Below, piece by piece: positions 11,754 to 20,518 of a stretch of 64,000 bases of DNA; positions within the stretch are counted from its first letter, which is position 1; each line of letters starts with the position of its first letter. Both the position numbers and the translations under genes were made by a program. This DNA comes from Zopfochytrium polystomum. Lineage: Eukaryota > Chytridiomycota > Chytridiomycetes > Chytridiales > Chytridiaceae. Below the pieces are notes generated by a model. It was given only the letters and a program-made list of their open reading frames with translations, ran no database searches and was not told the origin of the DNA. The stretch is taken from positions 1-64,000 of the forward strand of contig JAIVFJ010000168.1 in assembly GCA_025765615.1 (NCBI GenBank), read 5' to 3'.

Positions 11754-14700
11754 ATGGCCCGAAGACGCGCAAAAGGCCTCAAGCCAGCGTCAAAGCCGGA
11801 AACGGGGTCAGCATCGACGCCAACGGCGGCGGCGACTGTAACGAACGAGCACCTGGAGTCGTACAAGAAGAAAGTCGAAAAGGTAGTCAGTCTTCAGTGG
11901 GGATCTCTTCAGCTGGGTTGCCTCTTCGTCCGCGAAGTCTTCGCTCAACCCAAGCGACAATCCTGCAACTACAATCGCCCACTAACCGATCATTCGACCC
12001 GCGAACGGGCGGGCGGCCCGGTCAGCTCATTGCGGACGCGACACAAACCCTGGAGACGTTCCGCAAGTACGATGCGGACTACGAAAAGCTCGACAAGTTT
12101 CTCGAAGAGACACCGAAAAAGCTAAAGGCCGATGTTAAGGTTCGTTTTCCACGTATTTTGGTTTACACCCGTCCCTTCGGTCTCTGAAGGATCTGAATGG
12201 GTTCAAAGAGCAGGTCCCGATCGGACCGCTTGCGTTCATGCAAGGCGAACTGATCCACACGAACGAAGTGATCGTTTCGCTTGGGGCGAACTGGTTCATG
12301 GAGTGTTCGGCGTCCCATGCGAGGGAGATCGTTGCGCGGCGGAGAGAATGTAAGGCTCTTTGTGTGTTTGCAGTCCTTTAGTGGCGTACCGTTCTGAACC
12401 GTTAGTTCCTTCCGCTACCTCCCTTCGCCCCAAGATTCCACAGAACAAATGGTGGCCGCCAAAGAGAAAATCGAAAACCTTAATCTGAGGCGCCGGCTGG
12501 CGGAAGGTTCAGCTACCGACCTTGACGGGGACGCGGTTCGCTTTCCGTTTTTTTGGCAGTTTTTTTGTTTTCCTTCTGCTTATCGTGAACGCTGTTCCCA
12601 GGTCAACGAAGAGGGTCTCAAGTTTGTGGAGATTCGCGAGGAGATGGACGACGACGGAAATATCATCTCAGAACGGCCGGGTGAGTAGTTGGGCGCTGTT
12701 CAAACGTCGCGACTATCCCTGACATTGTACCTTCACCAAGCTGCACCGCCCGTGGCAGAACCGCAGCCGCCACGACCGCCGCAAACAGCTCCCACCCCTC
12801 AGCAGGCAGTAACCCCCAGAGTCAGCCAGTCCGACGCGGTCGCCGCCGCAATCGACGAGTTCGACCAGAAGCTGCTGGACTTGATAGAGAAGCTTGGGGA
12901 GGAGGAGGAGCGGCATGGGCTGAGCGCACACCATGGGCCCGACGACGACGGCGACGGCAATGCGTCAGAGCAAGACAGCGATGACGCGCGCCTCCGCGCG
13001 CAGGAAGAGGAAGAGTACCAGCAGTACGACAGCGGCCTGCGAGCGGACGACGACGAGGACGATTTCAACCCTTCGGACCCGGAGCCAGCCAGCGACGACG
13101 ACGACGACCATGGAGACGAACGGGAGGCTGGCGAAGGCGGCCGGCGGGCGGGGCGGCGGCGACGCAACACCGAGGACAAGGTCAAAGCGCGCAGGAAGTC
13201 TGTCTCTTTTGCAGAGGACGTGAAACCCGTTGCCGACGACGAAGACGACGGAGGCAGCGGTGGCGGCGGCTCCGGAGCGCCGTCTTTGCCACCGCTACGC
13301 CACCCCGGTGACGTGTACCACCGGATGCTGGCGGTCGTCGAGCACAGCCGTCAGTCTGTTGACCGCAAGCAAAAAGCGGCCGAAACGGCGCTGGCCAACG
13401 CGTGGCAGGACATACTAAAGGACGCCGTTGTCGTCCACGACGAGCTCGACGACTTTACGGGAGAAGATCTCGAGGATTACTTGTTCGGGCGTGAGATTGC
13501 GGAGGAGTACCATCAGAAACGGGAGAGCCTTTTGGAGAAGCAGGCGAACGTTGTAGACTACTTGGACGACGAAGCGAGGGAGGTAAGAACTGTTTTCCTT
13601 GCGTACGAGTGAGGCTGACGAAAAGAGCGAAATCCATAGAGACTCCACTTTGAGGAGCTTGAACGGACGGGGTCGCGGTTCAAGGCTCGTCGCCTTGTTG
13701 CAACAGCGGCGTCGAACGCACCAGCAGAAGACGAAGAAGATGAGCTGATCGACCAGGAAGTGCTAGCGTATGCAAAAGTATGGATGGTTGATCATTTTCA
13801 TTTTTTGTCGGCGAGACTTGCGTGGCACTGACATTGACCAAGTTGCAGCTCGATCTGGAGGATGTCCTCCCTCCGGAGCAACTGCCCCCTGACTTGCGCG
13901 AGACCCTCGCTAAATCAGAGCGCCTCGCGCTTTCTGACCAGCCCCAGACCTCTATTCAAGTGCCCGATCAATCGACCACCCCAGCCCCATCCCAAGCACC
14001 ACGGAAAGTGAAACCAAACCTCGCAGCCGGGATTCGAAAAACTACCTCGAGTGCTTCTGAAACGGCTGGAACCGCGGCGACCAACGGCGGAGGGACGAGT
14101 ACCGGAGAACGGAAGGACAAAGTCGAGGACCTGGGTAAGATCGGGACTGCTGGACCTCTTGGATCGCCGTCTCCGGTCCAGTTCAGGTCTGAGATCATCC
14201 CGATACCAGCGGCGAGGCAGTCGCCTGCGCGACCGCCCAGCGCCGCCACGCAGGCCAAGGGGCCGCTTTCGTCTCCAAAGAAGATGGAGTCGGACGTCGG
14301 CAAGGAGCAGTCGCCGGGGAGGCCGACTGGGAAGAAGAAGGGTGGACCGCCAGAGAACGGGGCCTCGGACCGCGGCAATGGTCCAGCCGTTGCAAGTGCA
14401 CCGCCGCCGCCGCCCGTCGGCCCGCGGGAAGAAGGTGGTGGTGTCGGTAGCGGCACGTCGCCCGGTCCTCATCCTCCTCGCGGCGCGGCTGTGCAGGCCT
14501 CGGTCCGCGAGCGCTCGAGCCCGGAAATCGCGGTTTTCAACGGGCCGCCGCCGCCGCCGCCGACGCACGACGCCGCGCAGACGCAGCCGCCGGCGGGGGG
14601 CGGTCGGAAAGTGTCGAAATTCAAGGCGCAGCGGCTGGCCGAGATGGCGTCGGGGGGCGGCGGGATCCGGGCGGGATCCGACGGGGCGGCGGGGTTCGGC

Positions 14701-15465
14701 GCGTTTGTCGGGTTGCAACCGAGGGTCGGAAGCGAGGGGCGTGCGGACGAGATGAGTGGTTCGGTGGACGGGCAGAGCAGGGACGCGGAGGCGCATGTAC
14801 TAGCGGTTTCTGCGGATGTTCGGGAGACCCCTGGCGGCGAAGTGAGGCGTGAGTATTCCGCTGCGGTCGTAGGAGCAGCAGCGGCGGCGGCGGTGGCCCG
14901 ACCTGCGGTGTGCGAAAACCCGGATGTCGCTGCGCCGCCAGGTGCTGCCTCGGCGGCGCCCGCGAAAAAGGTGTCCAAGTTTAAGGCGAGCCGCATGGCG
15001 CAGACGACTCCGAGCGACGGTGTCGGTGGCGGTGGCGCTGGCCGTTCACCGCCGCCTCAGCCCGCCGCCGCCGTCAAATCGCCCGTGCCCGAATACCCGC
15101 CGTCTGCGCTGCCGTCGTCCTCCGAGCAGCGCGCGACTTCAGCACCGTCGTTGCCGTCAAATTCTGACAAGACCAGCCGCGCGCAGCACCAGCAGCCGGA
15201 GCGGTCGTCCCGCGGTCCGTCGCCGGAACGAGCGCCTGGTGGCCGGCCGGCCGACGGCGACAACGGCAACGGCGAGGCGGCTGTGGTGATGCAGGCTGTG
15301 GTGAGAGAGTCGTCGGGGACGCCGGCTGCGTTGGGACGGCGGACGGAGGGCGGCGGGTTGTCGTCTCCGTCGTCATCGTCGTCAGCAGCGGCGCCGGCGG
15401 CGAACGGCGAGGTGCCGAGGAAGAAGAGTTTGTTTCGAAAGTCGAGGGAGAGTATGCAGGGATGA
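11754..15465 (+). CDS. BUD27: unconventional prefoldin RPB5 interactor (URI/Bud27)
   Basis: Prefoldin-like subunit linked in the family to RNA polymerase assembly and TOR-dependent translation. Eight exons (11754-11882, 12026-12139, 12190-12349, 12435-12535, 12602-12680, 12741-13582, 13640-13777, 13849-15465) give 1059 aa in one frame. The prefoldin alpha-type domain is at about residues 40-180: FRKYDADYEKLDKFLEETP, then the beta-hairpin core VPIGPLAFMQGELIHTNEV and VSLGANWFMECSA, then a second coiled coil ending LKFVEIREEMDDDGN. The middle is acidic with KSVSFAEDV. The long Pro/Ala-rich tail carries a recurring basic motif: RKVSKFKAQRLAEM, KKVSKFKASRMAQ, and a shorter KKSLFRKSRES at the end, comparable to the C-terminal motif of fungal URI proteins. 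Part of this 3' end recurs at 17788-17912. Confidence 0.92.
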
Positions 15466-15564
15466 CGAAGGATGGCTGTGTGGTTTGTCTTTCGTTTTTT
15501 TTTTTTCAGTTTCCTCGTTTTCGGGGCTCTATGCCGGCCCGCACATTATCCAAAGTGTAGTAAA

Positions 15565-15885
15565 AATACAGCCACCCGGACCTGCCATCTCGACATCGTC
15601 GACATCGCGTGGGTCCGGCGGGGGCTTCTCCTTTTTACCCGTTCCTCCCCTCCAGAGAACGACAAATTCAACGACAGTTTCAATCTTGGGCGTGTGTATC
15701 ATTATATATATGCCCATGTTTGATGCCGCTTCCATTCTTCTCCATTGATCCCCAACAAAACCACTGAACCAAAATAGGACACTCAAGATGTCCGGCCTCG
15801 GATGGAAGAATCCGGACCGCGAGTACATCTATCGGAAGAATCCCGTCAGCAAGATCTTGGACGCCCTTTGCCGCAAGGCTGTGCG
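15565..15885 (+). pseudogene. relic of the dispersed family: 5' two exons plus start of exon 3
   Basis: This stretch aligns with the copy at 16431-17256. 15568-15612 matches exon 1 (TCHLDIVDIAW against TYHLDIDYIT). 15650-15687 matches exon 2 (NDKFNDSFNL against NGKFDDNLNL). 15774-15880 matches the start of exon 3 (GACACTCAAGATGTCCGGCC... and the RKNPVSKILDAL part). The ATG is lost, the frame is broken and exon 2 is truncated. It starts only about 100 bp after the URI stop, so a family member probably once sat directly behind URI. Confidence 0.8.
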
Positions 15886-16046
15886 TCGGCGACGGCTGTA
15901 CTGGAGTTGACCAATCTTGAGAGAAGATTCACTGCTGGATGCACTTTGTCCGCAGGAGTCCAGCCTTGCACGAAACGCAAATGACGCCGCACTGCGCCAA
16001 CACTTTATTATGGTCGCAGTCAACTGCAAATCAGTCTCCCACCTCA

Positions 16047-16165
16047 CCATCAAGCTCGAAATCGCAATTATACTTCCTGGTCGCGCGAAACCACAGAGCC
16101 AACGTCAAACACAAACGGTGCGCTCTGCTCGTCGCCTGATGGCCTTGCCCAACGGACCCCGCCGA
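16047..16165 (-). pseudogene. inverted relic of the family's 3' coding end
   Basis: The reverse complement of this stretch matches the 3' end of the copy at 16431-17256, including GTGGTTTCGCGCGAC and AATTGCGATTTCGAG, which encode the VVSRDKYNCDFEF ending. Scattered indels destroy the frame. It lies on the opposite strand to its neighbouring 5' relic (15565-15885), so the two pieces may derive from one gene broken by an inversion, or from two copies. Confidence 0.75.
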
Positions 16166-16378
16166 TACCCTGACGCGCCCCCCGCGTCTATGCACAGAAA
16201 AAGTTAGACTGGTAGAGGGCTAGAAACAGACTGAGAGACAGACAGATGACCGCAAGCCACAAAATGATCAAATTTTCCCCCAAATTGGGAATTGGAATTG
16301 TGGTACGAGTGGGACTTCCACTGCCACCATCGACTGGAAACGTGCGTCGACCGAGCGTCCCACCACCCTTCTTGCGAG

Positions 16379-16390
16379 GATATATATAAA
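16379..16390 (+). promoter_or_regulatory. TATA-like element of family copy 1
   Basis: TATATATAAA lies about 45 bp upstream of the ATG at 16431. Copies 2 and 3 have a TATAAATA at a comparable upstream position, which supports a promoter role. Confidence 0.5.
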
Positions 16391-16430
16391 GCCACTTGCG
16401 CAAACCGGCGGAGGCAGGCAGCAGGCAACA

Positions 16431-17256
16431 ATGGCGGGCAGGACTTACCATCTCGATATCGACTATATCACGTGAGTCCGTTTGAGTCCGTTTGAGTCCG
16501 TTTGAGTCCGTTTGGACCAGTTCCTCACTATACTTGTCAACCGTCACCATCCCGCCCAACAAAAAAAAACAATAATGAAACCGCAAACCCGATGCCATTC
16601 GTCCTGTCCCTCGTGCTACACAGCAAACTTCGCTTTACGATCTCTCCGTACTCGAACGGCAAATTCGACGACAACTTGAACCTCGAGGTCGCCAAGGCAA
16701 GTGACCACTCCCATTCCTCTCCAGTAATCCCTAATGAATAACCACTCAACCACAACAGGACACTAACGACGTCCGCCTCGCGCAAAAGTATCCGGATCCC
16801 GACTACGACTATCGAAAGAAGCCCGTCAGCGAGATCCCGGACGCCTTCCTTCGCCAGCTCTTCCTTTTCCCGTCCCACAGGCTGGGCCATGGGATTGGCG
16901 GGATCCAAAACATTGGGTCAGGGCGGTGGCTGGAGCACGACCCCAAGACGGGCAAGCTGAAAACGGTGGAGCAGTTCACGGGCGCGCCGGACCAAATCTT
17001 CCACTGCGCGCGCCACTTCCGCGACGATTACGAGGGCACGCTGGTCGGGGATCCGCGGCCTTCGCCGATTGGTGTTGGCGCCGACGCCGAGATTGGCGTG
17101 CTGTCGTTTCTCCTTGGGAGCGACGGGAAGCCGGTGGGCAGGCCGTCAGGCGGCAGCGGCGGCGGCGACGGCACGGTTGTGTACGACGTGGCTGTGGTTT
17201 CGCGCGACAAGTACAATTGCGATTTCGAGTTTGACGGTTATGTCACATCGTTTTAA
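16431..17256 (+). CDS. dispersed-family protein, copy 1
   Basis: Unrecognised protein family that recurs at 24556, 29573 and 32827. Exons 16431-16471, 16624-16696 and 16759-17256 give 203 aa. Intron 2 has a GC donor (AAG then GCAAGT) where the other copies have GTAAGT. Intron 1 begins with four tandem copies of GTTTGAGTCC. The chain has no signal peptide or membrane helix. Conserved blocks among copies are FDDNLNLEVAKDT, LFLFPSHRLG, GIGGIQN, WLEHDPKTGKLK, FTGAPDQIFHC, EIGVLSFLLGSDGKP and the ending YNCDFEFDGY. The GGIQN-x-x-x-G-x-WLEH ... GAPDQIF pattern weakly resembles one lobe of a ricin-type beta-trefoil; that is an untested resemblance. Codon use is like the surrounding host genes. Confidence 0.85.
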
Positions 17257-17289
17257 GAATTGTAGGCGATCAATAAAGTGTATGCAGTT

Positions 17290-17760
17290 TCAGTTGACGT
17301 CCTTTGCGATTCCGCCGTGCTCGTAAGGAGAAGCTCGTGTTGTTGCAACCGATCCGACTAAATGCAGTACCGACTGCTTTTGGTGGTCGTTACCGATGTG
17401 GCAGGCAATCACGACGTCTTCCATGTACTTCCTCCTTCGGATCGGCGTACTCCCTCCGGGCGACAACAACTTCCAGCCGCTCATCGAGTAAATCGCCCAG
17501 ATCTGAGCACAAAACTCGATCGCCCTTCGAGGACCGATCACCACGAACCTGACTCCACCGTGTCTTACGCTCAGCCTGGCAACTGAACCTTCCGACGAAC
17601 GACTCGCAGAGATCCGCGCAGCCTTAACAAACCAACTCTCTTCTTCAACCGCATCCCCCAAGGACTTCCCCTTTTCGATCCAGCTGTGTACCTCGAGAAC
17701 CACGATTTCACCAACATACTGCTCGCCACCCACCTTGCTCCTGGTGTTCTCTCTGCCACC
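17290..17760 (-). CDS. possible minus-strand coding segment, unrecognised
   Basis: An uninterrupted minus-strand frame with balanced, non-repetitive composition, ending at 17290. Blocks such as VGEIVVLEVHSWIEKGKSLG, GGVRFVVIGPRRAIEFCAQ and RRKYMEDVVIACHIGNDHQK look protein-like. Further 5' the same frame runs antisense through the URI-derived fragment and becomes implausible, so the real start or a missing upstream exon is unknown. It could be the 3' part of a gene displaced by the duplications here, or a chance open frame. Confidence 0.35.
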   Translation of the reverse strand, partial: GGRENTRSKVGGEQYVGEIVVLEVHSWIEKGKSLGDAVEEESWFVKAARISASRSSEGSVARLSVRHGGVRFVVIGPRRAIEFCAQIWAIYSMSGWKLLSPGGSTPIRRRKYMEDVVIACHIGNDHQKQSVLHLVGSVATTRASPYEHGGIAKDVN

Positions 17761-17787
17761 CTCCCGTCGCACAAGGTTTCCGCTTCG

Positions 17788-17912
17788 CCGGACCGAGGGC
17801 CTGGTGGCCCGCCGGCCGACGACGACGTGGGCGAGGCGGTGGTGGTGGTGAAGGCTATGGCGAGGGAGTCGACAGGGACGCCCGCTGCGTTGGGACGGCG
17901 GGTGGAACGCGC
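17788..17912 (+). pseudogene. duplicated fragment of the URI 3' coding region
   Basis: Aligns with URI codons at about 15225-15350. The translated fragment has SPDRGPGGPPADDD and a stretch ending STGTPAALGRR; URI itself has SPERAPGGRPADGD and SSGTPAALGRR. No start, splice context or stop relation is kept. The copy lies downstream of family copy 1, so URI-end and family gene appear to have been duplicated as a linked segment. Confidence 0.8.
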
Positions 17913-18140
17913 ACAGCTGCCAGGATTGGAGGGTTGTCCTTGCAGCGAGTGAAATCTGGAAGGAGAGACGCCCGACCGGCCGCAGTTTACTGAAAGAAAA
18001 TTCGTAGGCAATAATCAAGAAAATGAAGCGTAAAGGGTACAGAAATCGAGAGGGTGACGCCAATGGAAGGAAATAATTCAAAAAGAGGAAACGAGCAACT
18101 GAGACCCGCCAGCGCTATACCCAAGCACCCAATTTCATCA

Positions 18141-19143
18141 TTACTTCTTCTTCTTCCCTGCAGCGGCGGTGTCAGAGGAACAGTATGGACATCATCTAAG
18201 AGGGCGATGGGAGCGTTGGCGAGAGCTTACACACCACCACCTTTACCTTTGCAGCGGTTTTGCGCGGAGCCTTGAGCGCATTCTTCGTGTTTGCCTTCTT
18301 CCCCGTGGCATAAATCTTTTTCCCTGCCGCCTTTGCCTTTTGTTTGGCAGCGGTTCGAGCAGTTGGAGCACCTCGCGAAGCACTGGAGGATTTCGGCCCG
18401 GCCTTTTCGGCGAGGCTGACCTTGATGCGGTGTTAGCCTGGCAAAATATACATGGGAAGTAAGTGGTCATTTTGGGTGATCAAGGGAGATCTGCGAACGG
18501 AGGAGTGTCATCTTTCTCACCACTTTCCCTCGGAAACCAGGGGTCATAGGCGGCGGTGGCAGCGGTGGCACGGTGCCGCCCATTTTCGCGGCTGGCGGCG
18601 CCGCCAGTTTGGATTGGTTGGCGTCGGCGGCTTTCGGGCTCGCGTCGACGGTGGCCCATTTCTTTGCCTTTTTGGACGAGTCGAAATTCAAGTCTTTCTT
18701 GCCGCCAGTAATGCGGGCCATGTTGATGTTGGAGAGGGAGCCCTTGGAGGCTTTGTTTTTGGCGAGCGTGGCCCAGTTTGGAGGAAACGGGGTATGGGAG
18801 GTTGAAGCGGAAATTGAAGGAAATAGCGTTTGAGACACAAGAGACGAAAGTTGGGTGGATGAAACAAACAACCGACCTTGATGTCCAGAGTTCCATCGGC
18901 GTTCTTGACGGCGTTCTTGCTGAACTGGGCGTTCATGGCTGTGACTCGCTGCTTGCACGCGTTGCCGGCGCGTCGATAGAGACCGCCAGTGTGTCGCGAC
19001 CGAAACAGATCCGCTGAATTGCACATCTTGCAATACACCCTCGAGACGAATCCATCGAATAGCACCTCCCCGTCAGACAGGCTGAATGCCTGCCGGTTTG
19101 TGTCTCTTCCCGTCTTGGCTTGTTTCTCAATTTTCATTTTCAC
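18141..19143 (-). CDS. unrecognised small basic Lys/Ala-rich protein
   Basis: Not recognised. Four exons (18877-19143, 18521-18742, 18247-18420, 18141-18152) give 224 aa, all in frame. Residues 1-90 look folded (FSLSDGEVLFDGFVSRVYC-x-x-C, then SRHTGGLYRRAGNACKQRV). The middle has SNINMARITGGKKDLNFD and a short poly-Pro run before MTPGFRGKV. The tail is Lys/Ala-rich and ends in four lysines, typical of nucleolar or chromatin-associated proteins (inference). A single CxxC pair is visible, not enough for a zinc finger. The gypsy element at 19169 is inserted 26 bp upstream of the ATG. Across the element, at 24365-24363, lies an ATG that would be in frame 36 nt further upstream in the uninterrupted locus, so the original start may have been separated. 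Confidence 0.75.
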
Positions 19144-19168
19144 TCTCGAATAGAAATGGAGCCGGTTG

Positions 19169-19419
19169 TGTCAGAGTACTTCAGCCAGTCCCACAGCCCT
19201 ATTTCCTGACAAGTCTGGTCACGTGACATGACGTAACCGACCTCGTCATCTACTTCCTTCTCCCTTACTTCTGTTTCCCACCTTGTTTTCCATTTGGTTC
19301 CATTATTCTCCCACCTTTCCATTATGTTCTACTCTCCTGCCTATAAATATGCTCCCAAAAGAAAGGACCCTTCAAGGAGAAGAAATTGCCAATAGAAAAC
19401 ATCGTGTTATCCTCTCACA
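19169..19419 (+). repeat. 5' LTR of the gypsy element
   Basis: 251 bp, TG...CA ends, identical by eye to 24105-24355. It contains TATAAATA at 19342-19349, a plausible promoter for the element's RNA. Confidence 0.96.
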
Positions 19420-19421
19420 TC

Positions 19422-19433
19422 TGGTAGCAGCGG
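19422..19433 (+). promoter_or_regulatory. primer-binding site, probably initiator tRNA-Met
   Basis: TGGTAGCAGCGG starts 2 nt after the 5' LTR. TGG complements the tRNA CCA end, and TGGTAGC is the start used by several fungal retroelements primed by initiator tRNA-Met. The exact tRNA is inferred. Confidence 0.7.
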
Positions 19434-19474
19434 ATAACACCGCTTCCTCGACCTTTCCGTCCCACGACCTCACC

Positions 19475-20518
19475 ATGAGCGACAACAACACACCTGCCTT
19501 CACGCGCTGGCAGCAGCAGCAACAAGCTGCCCAACAAGTGGCCAACGCCCAAGGACTTCCGCAAGCGCACACCCAACAACAGTCTACAGCCGTTCCAACG
19601 GCTCCTCCAGACCTAGAGCCCCGGAACCGCGACTTCAAGATGCCGTCGATGATGCCCCCTGAGTTCGACGGCTCGTTCCTCCGCCTTCCCGCCTACGAAT
19701 GTCAAGCCCGAGTGTCGGAGTACCTCGCCCGTTGCGAAAAATGGTGCCGCCTGTACAACTTCCGTGGCGACGACGAGCCCGCGAGGTTCATTTATCACCC
19801 GACTTACGTCGAGTGGGTTTCTGCCGGCCTCAAAGGACAAGCCTTCGCGATCTGGCAACGTATTGACGAAGTCGACCGTGCCATTATGACATGGGAAGAC
19901 TATAAGACGTGGATCAAGACGAACTTTCTCTCCAAGCTCGCGTTCAACACAGCCTTGATTTCCCTCATTCACCTCCGCCAAACAAAATCCGTGCAAGACT
20001 ACTCGTTCAAGTTCAACACGCTACTCCAATCCCTTGGTGACTCCATCGGCCCTGAAGCTCTCTGCGCGTTATTTCGCTCAAACCTCAAGCCGGAGCTCGC
20101 CGAACGACCAGAACTCGATGCAATCAAAAATGACCTCGACAAGCTCCAACAAGAGGCTCGACGGCTTGACGAACTTCGCTGGAATGGCAAGGAACGTCAA
20201 AGACCAAACGGTGGCCGTCCACACTTCCAAGAGCCCCAACCAAGATATTTCGAGGTCGATGACCCAATGGTCATTGACAACATTCGCGCCGATTTCTCCA
20301 AGCATTCAGGACGCCCTCCGTTCCAAAGTCAACGTGCACGACCTCTCACAAACCGAGAACGCGCCGAATATCGCGAGAAGGGATGGTGTACCTTCTGCAG
20401 ATCTCGCAACCATTCCATTCAAAACTGTACAAAGCCCGGCCGACGCTTTGGAACAAACCAGACACCCAACCCTGACTTGCAGGCTCCGACGAAGACCGCC
20501 GGAGCCTCGTCGCAATGA
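19475..20518 (+). CDS. gag: gypsy Gag with CCHC zinc knuckle
   Basis: Capsid/nucleocapsid protein, about 347 aa from the ATG at 19475, the first ATG inside the internal region that leads into a Gln-rich start. The central part (FAIWQRIDEVDRAIMTWEDY, then FLSKLAFNTALISLIHLRQ and VQDYSFKFNTLL) matches the retrotransposon gag domain. The C-terminus holds one zinc knuckle, CTFCRSRNHSIQNC (C-x2-C-x4-H-x4-C), for RNA packaging. The stop TGA overlaps the pol ATG (ATGA at 20515-20518). The frame is intact. Confidence 0.93.
   Translation: MSDNNTPAFTRWQQQQQAAQQVANAQGLPQAHTQQQSTAVPTAPPDLEPRNRDFKMPSMMPPEFDGSFLRLPAYECQARVSEYLARCEKWCRLYNFRGDDEPARFIYHPTYVEWVSAGLKGQAFAIWQRIDEVDRAIMTWEDYKTWIKTNFLSKLAFNTALISLIHLRQTKSVQDYSFKFNTLLQSLGDSIGPEALCALFRSNLKPELAERPELDAIKNDLDKLQQEARRLDELRWNGKERQRPNGGRPHFQEPQPRYFEVDDPMVIDNIRADFSKHSGRPPFQSQRARPLTNRERAEYREKGWCTFCRSRNHSIQNCTKPGRRFGTNQTPNPDLQAPTKTAGASSQ

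Noticed and set aside
16472..16515. Four tandem GTTTGAGTCC units resembling a small repeat array
   Set aside because: Units are directly adjacent with no spacers, within an intron of a eukaryotic gene; a simple tandem repeat, not CRISPR.
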